Source: Alsobacter sp046349155
Lineage (GTDB): Bacteria; Pseudomonadota; Alphaproteobacteria; Rhizobiales; Beijerinckiaceae
NCBI GenBank assembly: GCA_046349155.1
Contig: JAXMCW010000004.1
Span: 496,001 to 560,000 of the forward strand
Direction: 5' to 3'
DNA length: 64,000 bases
Position 1 is the first letter of the stretch, and every line of letters begins with the position of its first letter. The notes beneath the pieces were generated by a model that was given only the letters and a program-made list of their open reading frames with translations, had not been told where the DNA came from and made no database searches. A program made the translations under genes and the position numbers. Below are positions 45,208 to 53,325 of this stretch, piece after piece.

Positions 45208-45222
45208 TGGCATGCGGACTGC
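45208..45222 (+). promoter_or_regulatory. Sigma-54 promoter of the flavin reductase gene
   Basis: TGGCATG, four bases, CTGC: GG and GC are ten bases apart, six of seven -24 bases match TGGCACG and three of four -12 bases match TTGC. It lies about 63 bases before the start codon, a normal leader length. Confidence 0.65.
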
Positions 45223-45284
45223 CACGAGGCTTAGGCGCGTTCCCGCGAAGCTTGGGCGCGTCCGGCAAGCTCGATCGTCAGGCC

Positions 45285-45833
45285 ATGACCCCATCCGATC
45301 ATCCCACCCCCGCCCGCGGCGCTTCGGCCCCGTCCCTCGCCATTCCCGACCTCGCCGAGGCCTTCCGCGCCGCGATGCGCGGCGTGGCCTCCACCGTGTT
45401 CCTCGTCACGACGCGCGACGAGGCCGGACCGCACGGCATGGCGGCCTCGGCGGTCATCTCCGTCTCCATGGAGCCGCCGGCCATGCTCGTCGCGGTGAAC
45501 CGCAACGCCAGCATCGGCCCCGTGCTGGGACGCACCCGCCAGTTCTGCATCAACATCCTCAGCGACGAGCACGACGACGTGGTCGCGCCCTTCTCGGATT
45601 CGGCGCGTCGGGGCGAGCGCTTCGCGGGGGATGGCTGGGCGGTCAGCGAGGAGGGGCTGCCCTGGCTGCGCTCGGCGCAGAGCGCGCTGTTCTGCAGCGT
45701 CGACGCCGAGCTCGAATACGGCACCCACATCCTCTTCGTGGGCCGCGTCGTCCGTGTGACGGCGGGACTGACGGGGTCGCCCCTCGTCTGGTTCAAGGGC
45801 GGCCCGGCCGGTCTTCGCCCGGCGCCGCGCTGA
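45285..45833 (+). CDS. Flavin reductase (FMN-dependent, two-component monooxygenase partner)
   Basis: A 182-residue flavin-reductase-like protein. FRAAMRGVASTVFLVTT, GMAASAVISVSMEPPAMLVAVNRNAS (substrate/FMN loop) and RQFCINILSDEH are the family hallmarks, as in HpaC and related NAD(P)H:flavin reductases. It supplies reduced FMN to a monooxygenase; the luciferase-like enzyme at 37066-38169 is the obvious partner. A sigma-54 promoter precedes it. The C-terminus is short and Pro/Gly-rich. Confidence 0.92.
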   Translation: MTPSDHPTPARGASAPSLAIPDLAEAFRAAMRGVASTVFLVTTRDEAGPHGMAASAVISVSMEPPAMLVAVNRNASIGPVLGRTRQFCINILSDEHDDVVAPFSDSARRGERFAGDGWAVSEEGLPWLRSAQSALFCSVDAELEYGTHILFVGRVVRVTAGLTGSPLVWFKGGPAGLRPAPR

Positions 45834-45867
45834 CGAAGGCCGGATCGGGGCCGCGCACGGTCGGCGT

Positions 45868-46374
45868 TCAGACGGGGCTCATCCGCCTCAGCGTCCCGTC
45901 GCGCAGCACGTAGTGGTGCCAGACCGCGAGGAGCGCATGCACGCCCGCGAGCCAGATGAGCACCGTTCCGCCGGTCTCGTGCAATTCGGCGATCCACCCC
46001 GGCGCGCCCTGGACGGGCGCGGCGAGCGCGGGAAGCGACATGCCGAAGAACGTCACGGGCACGCCGAGGCGCCCGGCGGCGTACCAGCCCGTGAGCGGCA
46101 GGGCGATCATGAAGGCGTAGAGCACCCAGTGGCCCAGCCTGGCCGCGAGGTCGAGCAGGGGCCGCTGCGGCGTCTCGGCCGGCGGGGCGCCGCCGACGAG
46201 GCGCGCGACAAGGCGCGGCAGCACCAGCACGAGGACGGAGAGGCCGAGCCAGAAGTGGAGCAGGGGAGGGTTCTCCCGCATGTGCCGCCCGCCCTCCGAG
46301 GTGATCCAGGCCGCCATGATCATCAGGGCCATGAGCCAATGGAGGGCCATCATCGTCTTCGAGTAGCGGGTCAT
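45868..46374 (-). CDS. Cytochrome b561 family protein
   Basis: A 168-residue inner-membrane di-heme cytochrome with four hydrophobic helices. Candidate heme-ligand His residues stand in ALHWLM (12), LLHFWLG (40), and the C-terminal VHALLAVWHHYVL (about 145-155). It moves electrons between quinol and periplasmic acceptors. It ends the minus-strand group with the ApbE and PepSY-reductase genes, 63 bases after ApbE, so it probably belongs to the same electron-transfer chain. Confidence 0.92.
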   Translation of the reverse strand: MTRYSKTMMALHWLMALMIMAAWITSEGGRHMRENPPLLHFWLGLSVLVLVLPRLVARLVGGAPPAETPQRPLLDLAARLGHWVLYAFMIALPLTGWYAAGRLGVPVTFFGMSLPALAAPVQGAPGWIAELHETGGTVLIWLAGVHALLAVWHHYVLRDGTLRRMSPV

Positions 46375-46437
46375 CCGTGCTTCTCCTTCGGGTCTTGCGG
46401 GAATGCGGCAAAGTCCGGCCTTCCGCAGGCCGGGGAT

Positions 46438-47382
46438 TCAAAGGGTCGAGACCACCTGGCCGTCGGTTCGCGTCATCACAACGTCCAGCCCCGCGCTTCG
46501 GGCCAGCGCGACCCCGCGTCGCGATCCCGCGACCATGATCGCGGTCGCCCAGGCGTCGGCGGCCATGCAGGTGCGTGCGATCACCGTGACGCTGGCGAGG
46601 TCGCCGGCGAGGGGACCGCCCGTGCGCGGGTCCATGGTGTGGGATGCCTCGACGCCGTCGTGCGCCGTCCTGTGCCGGTACGACCCCGAGGTCGCGACGG
46701 CCGCGTCTTCCAGCGCGAGCACGCCGGCGAGTTCGCGCCGGTCGGGCGCGGGGGCCTCGTGGCCGACAAGCCAGGGCTGGCCGCCCGGCTTGGTCCCGGC
46801 GGCGCGCATCTCGCCGTCGATCCCGGCGAGCCATGACGCGAGCCCCGCTTCCTCCAGCACCCGCCCGAGTTCGTCGACGCCGAAGCCCTTGGCGATGCCC
46901 GAGAGGTCGAGCGTCAGCGGGGCCAGCTTGCGCGCCCGCCGCATCGCGGCGTCGAGCTGCAGCGTCTTCGGCGGCTCGAAGGAGCGACGCCCCGCGGAGG
47001 CGCGGATCGCGGCATCGTCCGGCACCCGCCGCCCTCCGCCGAACCCCCAGGCCGTGACGAGGTCGCCGACGCCGATGTCGAACAGGCCGCCGGACGCCTC
47101 GCCCACGGCGAGCGCGGTCGCGAGCACTTCGCCCAGCGCGCGGGGGATCTCCACCCAGGCCCCGACGGGTGCGCCGTTGAGCCGGTTCAGGTCCGACTCC
47201 GCCCTCCAGGTGGACATTTGCCGGTCCACCTCCTCCACCGCGGCCGCGAGCCTGTCCTGCAGCGCGGCGGCGTCGAAGCCGGCCGGCGCATAGGCGACGG
47301 CGCTCCAGCGCGAGCCCATGGTCGGCCCGCTCCAGGCGAGGCGGCGCTGCGCGGGCGCGGGGTCAGTAGACATCTTCGACAT
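46438..47382 (-). CDS. apbE: FAD:protein FMN transferase ApbE
   Basis: A 314-residue Mg-dependent enzyme that splits FAD and attaches FMN to a Thr or Ser of extracytosolic proteins. LDLSGIAKGFGVDELGRVL, AVATSGSYRH and HTMDPRTGGP carry the FAD and metal residues. No typical lipobox or signal peptide is seen at the N-terminus, which is unusual since ApbE usually acts outside the cytoplasm; ATG 47373 is an equally good start. It overlaps the upstream reductase gene by about 20 bases. A likely target is the DUF2271 protein next door. Confidence 0.93.
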   Translation of the reverse strand: MSKMSTDPAPAQRRLAWSGPTMGSRWSAVAYAPAGFDAAALQDRLAAAVEEVDRQMSTWRAESDLNRLNGAPVGAWVEIPRALGEVLATALAVGEASGGLFDIGVGDLVTAWGFGGGRRVPDDAAIRASAGRRSFEPPKTLQLDAAMRRARKLAPLTLDLSGIAKGFGVDELGRVLEEAGLASWLAGIDGEMRAAGTKPGGQPWLVGHEAPAPDRRELAGVLALEDAAVATSGSYRHRTAHDGVEASHTMDPRTGGPLAGDLASVTVIARTCMAADAWATAIMVAGSRRGVALARSAGLDVVMTRTDGQVVSTL

Positions 47383-49546
47383 AGCGGCCGGCCGAGCGCA
47401 GCGTGGCGAGATCGGTCCCGAGCGGATGCAGGATCCGGTCGAGCGTGCGGGAGACGGACTGCGCCATGTCCCGCCCGCCGCAGACGAGGACCTGCGCGCC
47501 GTGGCGGATCAGCTCCCGCAGCTGCGGCGCATCGGCGGCGAGGCGGTCCTGCACGTAGGCCGCGTCGGGGGCGCGCGAGAACGCGGTCGTCAGCGAGGTC
47601 AGCCGGCGCTCCGCGAGGTGCTGGGCGAACTCGTGCTCGTAGAGGAAGTCGGAGGCCGGGCTGCGCCCGCCGAAATAGAGGTGAACGGGACGGCCTTCGG
47701 CATTGGCCCGCACGAACCCGGCGAGCGGCCCCACGCCTGCGCCCGCGCCGATGAGGATCAGCGGCGAGCGCCCGACCGCCGGCCGGAAGGCCGGGTTCTC
47801 GCGGATGAAGGCGGCGATGCGCCCGCCGGGCTCCAGTGAATGCAGGAAGCCCGAGCACGCGCCGCCCGGCCGCAGCCTGACGCAGATCTCCAGCACGCCG
47901 TCAGACGAGGCGGAGGCGAGCGAGTAGAATCGCGGCATCGCGCTGTCGGGCGGCACGACGCCCACGAGATCCCCCGGCGAGAAGCCCGGCAGGCGTCCGC
48001 GGCCCCCCGCCTCCCGCGTCGCGGCGACGAAGCGCAGGATGGCGACCGGCGCGTCCACGGCGGCGCCGTAGTCCTCGCGCTCCAGCAGCACGAGCTCGGT
48101 CAGGGGAGGAAGCTGCGCGCGATGCTGCAGGTCGAGCCCGCAGCCCAGCGCCGCGCCGAGGTCCCGGCCCCAGGCCGCGAATTCCTGCGGCGACTGGCGG
48201 TCGATCCGCTTCGGCGCCAAGAGCCAAGGCCATCCCTTGCCGTCGAGCGCGTCGACGGCGGCCTGCGCGTAGCCGCAGAAGCGCGGGAAGGTGCGGTCGC
48301 CGAAGCCGAGCACGGCGACGGGGACGCGGCCCTCCAGGCGGTCCAGCCTGTCCAGGAAGCCCCTGGCGGAGGCCGGAGCGCCGCCGTCACCGGCCGTGGC
48401 CGTGAGCACGACCAGCCGCCCGGCGTGCAGATGGGCCTCGGACAGGTCGGCCATGGCCGCGACATGGACGCGCCGGCCCGCCGCGGCGAGCGCGGACTGC
48501 AGCGTGGCGGCGAAACCCCAGGTGGTGCCGCCCTCGCTCCCGACGAGCACGACGATGTCCGCCTCCGCGGCCGGGACGGAGCCGCGCAGGCCGCCCGCGC
48601 CCTCGCGCCTGCGCCACCAGATCGCCGCGCCCGTCGCGGCGAGGACCGGCACGCCGGCCGCGCCGAGGCCCAGCGCCAGGCCGAGCACCCAGGCGCCGCG
48701 GCCGGTATGGAGCATCACGACGACGTCCGAGACGCGCTCCCAGGCGGATGTCGGCGCGAAGGCGAGCACCTGGCCGGTAACGCGGTCGACGCTCGCCTCG
48801 CCCGCTGCGGTGCGCAGCACGAAGACGTCGGCCGGGTCGTCGGCGGCGGGGAAGGTCAGCGCGCGCAGGTCGGAGAGCGGCGTCGCCCGCAGGCCCGCGA
48901 GCGCCGCCGGCGGCGCGGAGACGCCCGCGCTCGAGGCCGCCGCGACGGGGGGCGGCGGCGGGTCCGGCAGCAGCCCGAAGGTCCCCGCCGACATCCACAG
49001 CCCCGTGAGCGACGAGAAGGCCAGCGCCAGGACAGCGGTGCGGCCGAGTTCGCTATGCCAACGCTGCGCGGGCCGCCCCCTCATGGGCCGGACCATCGCC
49101 CGCCACGAGCCGGCGCGGCGCGCCAGCAGGACCGCGCCGGAAAGGCTCAGCCCCAGCATGGCCAGCGCCGCGCAGGCGGCCGCGACGCGGCCTGCGTCGC
49201 CGGCGAGCAAGGCCCGGTGCAGGTCGGTGAGCCAGCGCGCCGTCTCCGACGCGCGATAGGGCCCCAGGGCGGCGCCGCTGGCCGGATCGACGATCTCGAT
49301 GCCGCCCTCCGCGTCGCCGAAGCTCGCCGTGACGACGCCGCCCGGCCGCACCACGATCCGGTCGACCGCGGGACGGCGCGCGGCGATGGCGCCGGCAAGG
49401 TCCGCGACGCTGCGGCCCGCGGGCAGGGCCGGCGTGCTCGCCTTGTCCAGGGCGGGGATCACGGACAGCGCGGCTCCGCTCGCCGCGGTGACGGCGAGCA
49501 GCAGGGCCAGGGCCAGTCCGGGAAGCGAATGGAGACGACGCAGCAC
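47363..49546 (-). CDS. PepSY-membrane/flavodoxin/FNR fusion reductase
   Basis: A 727-residue fusion. The N-terminal half (residues 1-320) is a PepSY-type membrane unit with helices near 8-28, 122-142, 170-188 and 285-308, and His residues suited to heme (LHSLPG, LHRALL, WHSELGRTA, LHTGRGAWVLG). A flavodoxin-like domain follows (330-470: IVVLVGSEGGTTWGFA, VAVLGFGDRTFPRFCGYA), then a CysJ/FNR-like FAD-NAD(P)H domain (480-727: PRFYSLASASSDG, GAGAGVGPLAGFVR, YVEDVY end). It should carry electrons from NAD(P)H through FAD and FMN to membrane hemes and out to the periplasm. Confidence 0.9.
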   Translation of the reverse strand: MLRRLHSLPGLALALLLAVTAASGAALSVIPALDKASTPALPAGRSVADLAGAIAARRPAVDRIVVRPGGVVTASFGDAEGGIEIVDPASGAALGPYRASETARWLTDLHRALLAGDAGRVAAACAALAMLGLSLSGAVLLARRAGSWRAMVRPMRGRPAQRWHSELGRTAVLALAFSSLTGLWMSAGTFGLLPDPPPPPVAAASSAGVSAPPAALAGLRATPLSDLRALTFPAADDPADVFVLRTAAGEASVDRVTGQVLAFAPTSAWERVSDVVVMLHTGRGAWVLGLALGLGAAGVPVLAATGAAIWWRRREGAGGLRGSVPAAEADIVVLVGSEGGTTWGFAATLQSALAAAGRRVHVAAMADLSEAHLHAGRLVVLTATAGDGGAPASARGFLDRLDRLEGRVPVAVLGFGDRTFPRFCGYAQAAVDALDGKGWPWLLAPKRIDRQSPQEFAAWGRDLGAALGCGLDLQHRAQLPPLTELVLLEREDYGAAVDAPVAILRFVAATREAGGRGRLPGFSPGDLVGVVPPDSAMPRFYSLASASSDGVLEICVRLRPGGACSGFLHSLEPGGRIAAFIRENPAFRPAVGRSPLILIGAGAGVGPLAGFVRANAEGRPVHLYFGGRSPASDFLYEHEFAQHLAERRLTSLTTAFSRAPDAAYVQDRLAADAPQLRELIRHGAQVLVCGGRDMAQSVSRTLDRILHPLGTDLATLRSAGRYVEDVY

Positions 49547-49559
49547 GGCGGGGTCCTCC

Positions 49560-50030
49560 TCAGAACGTGACCTTGAGGGACTTCAGGTTGCCCTTGCCCG
49601 CGACGGCCGCCCCGGATGCCTTGCTGGACAGGGGCGCGACGGCGTCCGACGGGCTGTCGAGGCCATCCTCGACCGCCGTGTCGACATGCACCTGGTAGCC
49701 GGCGTCGATCAGGGCGTCGGCGATGTCGAGGCTGACCTTGAGGGTCTTGCCCGAGCCGATGCTCGCGCCGGTGATGCCGTCCACCTCGCTGGTCGCGCCG
49801 CCTGACGCGCGCTGCCAGTCGGAGAGGTGGCGGTAGTACTTGGCCCGCCCGCCCGCCATCCAGAGCGTGCCGCGATACTGGCCGGCGGCGTCGGTGACGT
49901 AGAGCACCATGTAGGCGCCGTTGCCGCCATAGGGCTTGAGCGTCGCCTCGAAGGTCACCGGCCGGGCCTCGGCGAGGCCGGGCAGGGCGACGGCCGAGGC
50001 CGTGGCGAGGATAGGGAGCAGGATCTTCAT
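49560..50030 (-). CDS. DUF2271 periplasmic protein, probable flavinylation target
   Basis: A 156-residue protein with a signal peptide (cleavage after AEA, about residue 22) and the DUF2271 beta fold (ATLKPYGGNGAYMVLYVTDAAGQYRGTLW). Residues 84-90 read DGITGAS, close to the D-x2-TGAT motif where ApbE links FMN in NqrC- and RnfG-like proteins, so Thr87 is a likely attachment site. It lies 13 bases before the reductase gene, with apbE just beyond, as in other flavinylation loci. The ATG at 50030 gives a proper signal peptide; 50048 does not add to it. Confidence 0.85.
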   Translation of the reverse strand: MKILLPILATASAVALPGLAEARPVTFEATLKPYGGNGAYMVLYVTDAAGQYRGTLWMAGGRAKYYRHLSDWQRASGGATSEVDGITGASIGSGKTLKVSLDIADALIDAGYQVHVDTAVEDGLDSPSDAVAPLSSKASGAAVAGKGNLKSLKVTF

Positions 50031-50074
50031 GTGGTCGTCTCCGGACAAACGCGGTCGGCGGATCGGGGCGGGCC

Positions 50075-50404
50075 CTACTGCACGTCGACCTTGGGGCGCG
50101 TCTTGCCGTTGAAGAGGCCGTTGTCGGGCACGGGGGCCTTGGGGTCGGCCATCCGGGGCTGTCCGCCCCCGCCGGACCCGCCCTCGTCGCCCTCGTCGTC
50201 GTCGTCCTCGGCATGGCGCCGGTGATGGCCGTCGTGATGGCGCCGCCCGCCGTGCTCGCTCGCATGGCGGCGATGGCCGGTCTCCCCCGCGACGGACGCC
50301 GCGGCCACCTCGCGGTCGCCCTGGCGGGGCGGTGCGGCGAGCGTGACGCCGATGGCTGTGCTGGCGAGGAGCAGGGCTGCTCCGACGATGAGGGTCTTCG
50401 GCAT
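50075..50404 (-). CDS. His/Asp-rich small exported protein
   Basis: A 109-residue protein with a signal peptide (about residues 1-24) and a central stretch rich in His, Arg and Asp/Glu (RRHHDGHHRRHAEDDDDEGDE, about 56-77), which could bind metal ions. The C-terminus (NGLFNGKTRPKVDVQ) is conserved-looking but not recognised. It lies 44 bases upstream of the DUF2271 gene in the same direction. Its role in the electron-transfer group is not known. Confidence 0.7.
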   Translation of the reverse strand: MPKTLIVGAALLLASTAIGVTLAAPPRQGDREVAAASVAGETGHRRHASEHGGRRHHDGHHRRHAEDDDDEGDEGGSGGGGQPRMADPKAPVPDNGLFNGKTRPKVDVQ

Positions 50405-50496
50405 GGGGTCACCCGTTGCGCTTGCGATGCCGGGGACCATCGCGCCCGCGCCTGACGGGAGCCTGACGGAGCGGCGCCGAGCGCGTCAGCTTGCCG

Positions 50497-51867
50497 TCAG
50501 CTTCGCGGCGGGACCGCCAGGTTGCGCGCCTCGGTGAAGCGCACGCTCGCCGCGAAACCGTCCGGGCGGCCCGGCGCCGGTGAGGACAGGTCCAGCGTGA
50601 GACCGGCCCCGCGGCAGATCGCGGCCGCGATGGCGAGGCCCAGGCCCGAGCCCTGCGCCTCGGTCGGCCCGCGCTCGAAGGGTCGGGTCAACGCCTCCAG
50701 GCGTTCCGGCGGAACGACGGGACCGGCATTGGCGACCGCCAGGAGGCCGGGCTCCAGCAGGACAGAGACCGGCTCGTCCGGATCCCCGTGCCGCAGCGCG
50801 TTCTCGATCAGGTTGCGAGCCAGGATCGCGAAGGCGTCCGGATCGAGGTCTGACGCCCAGGCCCGGTCGCTGATCGCGAGCGCGATGCGCTCCCCCTGTT
50901 CTCCCTGCCGGCGCAGTTCGTCGACGACGAGGTCCAGCACGGGAGCGAGGGGGGCGGGGACCTGGGCGATCAGGCCTCCCCCCTCCGCCTTGGCGAGCTG
51001 GAGCAGCTTCTCGGAGAGGCGGGACAGGCGGCGCAGGGCGGCGGCGATGGCGCGGGCGCGCTCGCGCCGCGCGTCGTCGGGCAGCTCCGAGACGAGGCGC
51101 TGGGCCTGCGCCAGCGCCGCCGCGATCGGGGTGCGCAGCTCGTGGGCGCTGTTGGCCGTGAAGCTGCGCTCCGCCTCCAGCGTGCCGCGCAGCCGGCCGA
51201 TCAGGGCGTTCACCGAGGCCGCCACCGGCGCCATCTCCCGGGGCAGGCCTTCGGCTCCCACGGGATCCAGGTTGCCGCGCCCGCGCGCCGCGAGCGCGGC
51301 CTGGAAGGACACCACGGGCCGGAACGCCAGCCGCACGGCCAGCCAGACGCCGGCGGCGGCGATGGGGACCAGGGCCGCGAGCGGCCAGAGCAGCGCGGAG
51401 ACGGCGTGCCACACCGCCTCCCTGCGGTGGGCCAGCTCCTCCGCCGCGGTCACCACGATCGTGCCCTGCACCGCGGTCTCCGTGTAGGTGCGCAGCCGAT
51501 CCGAGGTGTGGAAGCCGGGCGGCAGGCCCTTGGGGATCGACAGGGAGTCGGCGTCGCTGGACTGCAGGAGTTCGCGGCCCGCGGCGTCGCGCACGACATA
51601 GGTGATGTACTCGCGGTGCGCGCCGACGGGCGGCATGCGCTGGGCCGCCGCGCCCTCCTCGCGCGAGAGCACTTCCGCATAGGCCAGCGGCAGGATGCGC
51701 TGGGCCACCTCCTGCAGCGCGCTGTCATGCACCGCGCCGATCTCGCGTTCGAGCAGCAGCCCCGCGACCAGCGACGCGCCGAGCCACAGGAGGGCGGTGC
51801 CCAGCGCCAGGCCGATGCCGAGCCGCCGGCGCAGGCTGGGCGGCGAACCGCCGGCCGGCGCGTTCAC
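50497..51867 (-). CDS. Sensor histidine kinase (two-component system)
   Basis: A 456-residue membrane kinase. Helices at about residues 16-38 and 158-180 frame a periplasmic sensor region. A HAMP-like stretch (181-235), the DHp box with His242 (SAHELRTPIAAAL), and the ATPase domain with N (ARNLIENALRHG), and G2 (GSGLGLAIAAAICRG) boxes follow. The GTG start overlaps the regulator stop by three bases. The type is that of QseC/PmrB kinases, which sense periplasmic signals such as metals or redox state. Confidence 0.92.
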   Translation of the reverse strand: MNAPAGGSPPSLRRRLGIGLALGTALLWLGASLVAGLLLEREIGAVHDSALQEVAQRILPLAYAEVLSREEGAAAQRMPPVGAHREYITYVVRDAAGRELLQSSDADSLSIPKGLPPGFHTSDRLRTYTETAVQGTIVVTAAEELAHRREAVWHAVSALLWPLAALVPIAAAGVWLAVRLAFRPVVSFQAALAARGRGNLDPVGAEGLPREMAPVAASVNALIGRLRGTLEAERSFTANSAHELRTPIAAALAQAQRLVSELPDDARRERARAIAAALRRLSRLSEKLLQLAKAEGGGLIAQVPAPLAPVLDLVVDELRRQGEQGERIALAISDRAWASDLDPDAFAILARNLIENALRHGDPDEPVSVLLEPGLLAVANAGPVVPPERLEALTRPFERGPTEAQGSGLGLAIAAAICRGAGLTLDLSSPAPGRPDGFAASVRFTEARNLAVPPRS

Positions 51868-52535
51868 GCGTCCCGCCCGGGCGCGCCCAGCTTGTAGCCC
51901 ATGCCGCGCACGGTCTCGATCATCTCGGCGCCGATCTTCTTGCGCAGGCGCGCGACATGGACCTCGATCGTGTTGCTCTCCACCTCGGAGTCGAAGGAAT
52001 AGAGCCGCTCCTCCAGCTGCGCCTTCGAGAGCAGGGTGTTGGGGCGCTGCACGAAGGCCTCGAAGAGCGACCACTCGCGCGCGGTGAGCTGGACGGGCCT
52101 GCCGGCGCGCCGGACCGAGCGGGCGGCGAGGTCGACCTCGAGGTCGCCGATCGTCACGAGAGGGTTGGGGTTGCCGGCGTAGCGCCGCCCCACGGCGTTG
52201 ACGCGGGCGGAGAGCTCAAAGAGGTCGAAAGGCTTGACGAGGTAGTCGTCCGCGCCGGCGTTCAGCCCCGCGATGCGGTCGGAGATCTGGTCGCGCGCCG
52301 TGAGGATCATGACCGGGGTGACGTCGCCGGCCGCCCGGCGCCGCCTGAGGAAGTCGAGGCCACGCCCGTCCGGCAGCATCAGGTCGAGCAGCACCAGGTC
52401 ATAGGCCGCGGCGAGGATGGCCGCCCCGCCCTCCTCGAGCCGCCGCGCCCAGTCGACCGAATGGCCGTCCGCGACCATCTGGTCCCGCACCGCCATGCCG
52501 AGCATGGCATCGTCCTCGATCAGCAGGATCCGCAT
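51864..52535 (-). CDS. OmpR-family response regulator
   Basis: A 223-residue regulator. The receiver domain has EDD at 7-9, phospho-acceptor Asp51 (LVLLDLMLPDGRG) and Lys102-like KPFD; the winged-helix domain (about 130-218) ends in VRGMGYKL. It is cotranscribed with the kinase gene downstream, and divergent from the PepSY gene, and probably controls the electron-transfer genes on either side. Confidence 0.95.
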   Translation of the reverse strand: MRILLIEDDAMLGMAVRDQMVADGHSVDWARRLEEGGAAILAAAYDLVLLDLMLPDGRGLDFLRRRRAAGDVTPVMILTARDQISDRIAGLNAGADDYLVKPFDLFELSARVNAVGRRYAGNPNPLVTIGDLEVDLAARSVRRAGRPVQLTAREWSLFEAFVQRPNTLLSKAQLEERLYSFDSEVESNTIEVHVARLRKKIGAEMIETVRGMGYKLGAPGRDA

Positions 52536-52671
52536 TCCCTGTCCGCTCCTGCGCCGAGGTTACCCGGTTCGCGCGCCGCGCGGAGCCTGATAAATCGATG
52601 GACCGTTCAGGCTCGCGTCAGGTTGCCGTGGGAGAAGAGGCCGACATGTCCCTGCTGCCGAGGAGAGGGTG

Positions 52672-52977
52672 ATGCGAGCCGGCGCCATGGCGCTCCTCGG
52701 CCTGCTGTGCGTCGCGACGCCGGCTTTGGCGCAGCATCGCTGCCGGGTGCCGCTGGGAGACTGGCAGCCGCGCGAGGCGCTGCAGTCGCGCCTGGAGCAG
52801 CAGGGCTGGACGGTGCTGTCGATCCGCGCCGACGACGGCTGCTACAAGGTCCGCGCGCGCAACGAGGCCGGCGAGCGGCTGGAGGGCAAGTTCGACCCCG
52901 CCACGCTGGAGCCCGTCGCGCGCCGCGGCGGCCACGGCGATCCCCGCGATCACGACGACGGCACCGACCCCGACTGA
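52672..52977 (+). CDS. PepSY-domain small exported protein
   Basis: A 101-residue protein with a signal peptide (cleavage after ALA, about residue 21) followed by one PepSY-like domain (GDWQPREALQSRLEQQGWTVLSIRADDGCYKVRARNEAGERLEGKFDPATLEPV, residues 30-84). The tail is His/Asp-rich (GHGDPRDHDDGTDPD). Two Cys may pair. AGGAGAGG precedes the ATG. It is divergent from the two-component system, a common arrangement for PepSY proteins and their OmpR-type regulators. Confidence 0.82.
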   Translation: MRAGAMALLGLLCVATPALAQHRCRVPLGDWQPREALQSRLEQQGWTVLSIRADDGCYKVRARNEAGERLEGKFDPATLEPVARRGGHGDPRDHDDGTDPD

Positions 52978-53325
52978 GCGCGTTCAGCCCGCAACGTCGG
53001 GCTTGCGTCGGGTCAGCCGCCCGCACCGGGAGGCTTGGCGCTCCCAGGCGGAGGCGGCGCCGACACGAGAAGGCGTTGACGTCGGTGATGACGTGCGACC
53101 CTTCGAGTGGAAGGCATCACCGTCGCGACGGCCCGGCGACGCGACGCAGCGAAGGCCGCTCCCCGCCTTCGATTGGATGTTCGTTGGCTTTCGCACCAAT
53201 AGGTTTCACGCGCGCTGCCGTCCACGTGCGCCCAGGTTATCGCGTCCCGATGAACGCGGATGACAGCGCGGAACCAGGGGCTTTCAGTTTGAACGTCACC
53301 GCTTGGAAAGGCGGCCGAAGCGAGC
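52978..53325. other. Gene-free stretch at the edge of a less GC-rich region
   Basis: About 350 bases with no supported gene. Composition changes here: AT-richer words appear from about 53,000. No att-like repeat or tRNA is seen. Confidence 0.55.

Noticed and set aside
45868..46374. Catalytic subunit of an MsrPQ or nitrate-type reductase partner for the cytochrome
   Set aside because: No molybdopterin protein gene is near; ApbE and DUF2271 point to a flavin carrier instead.
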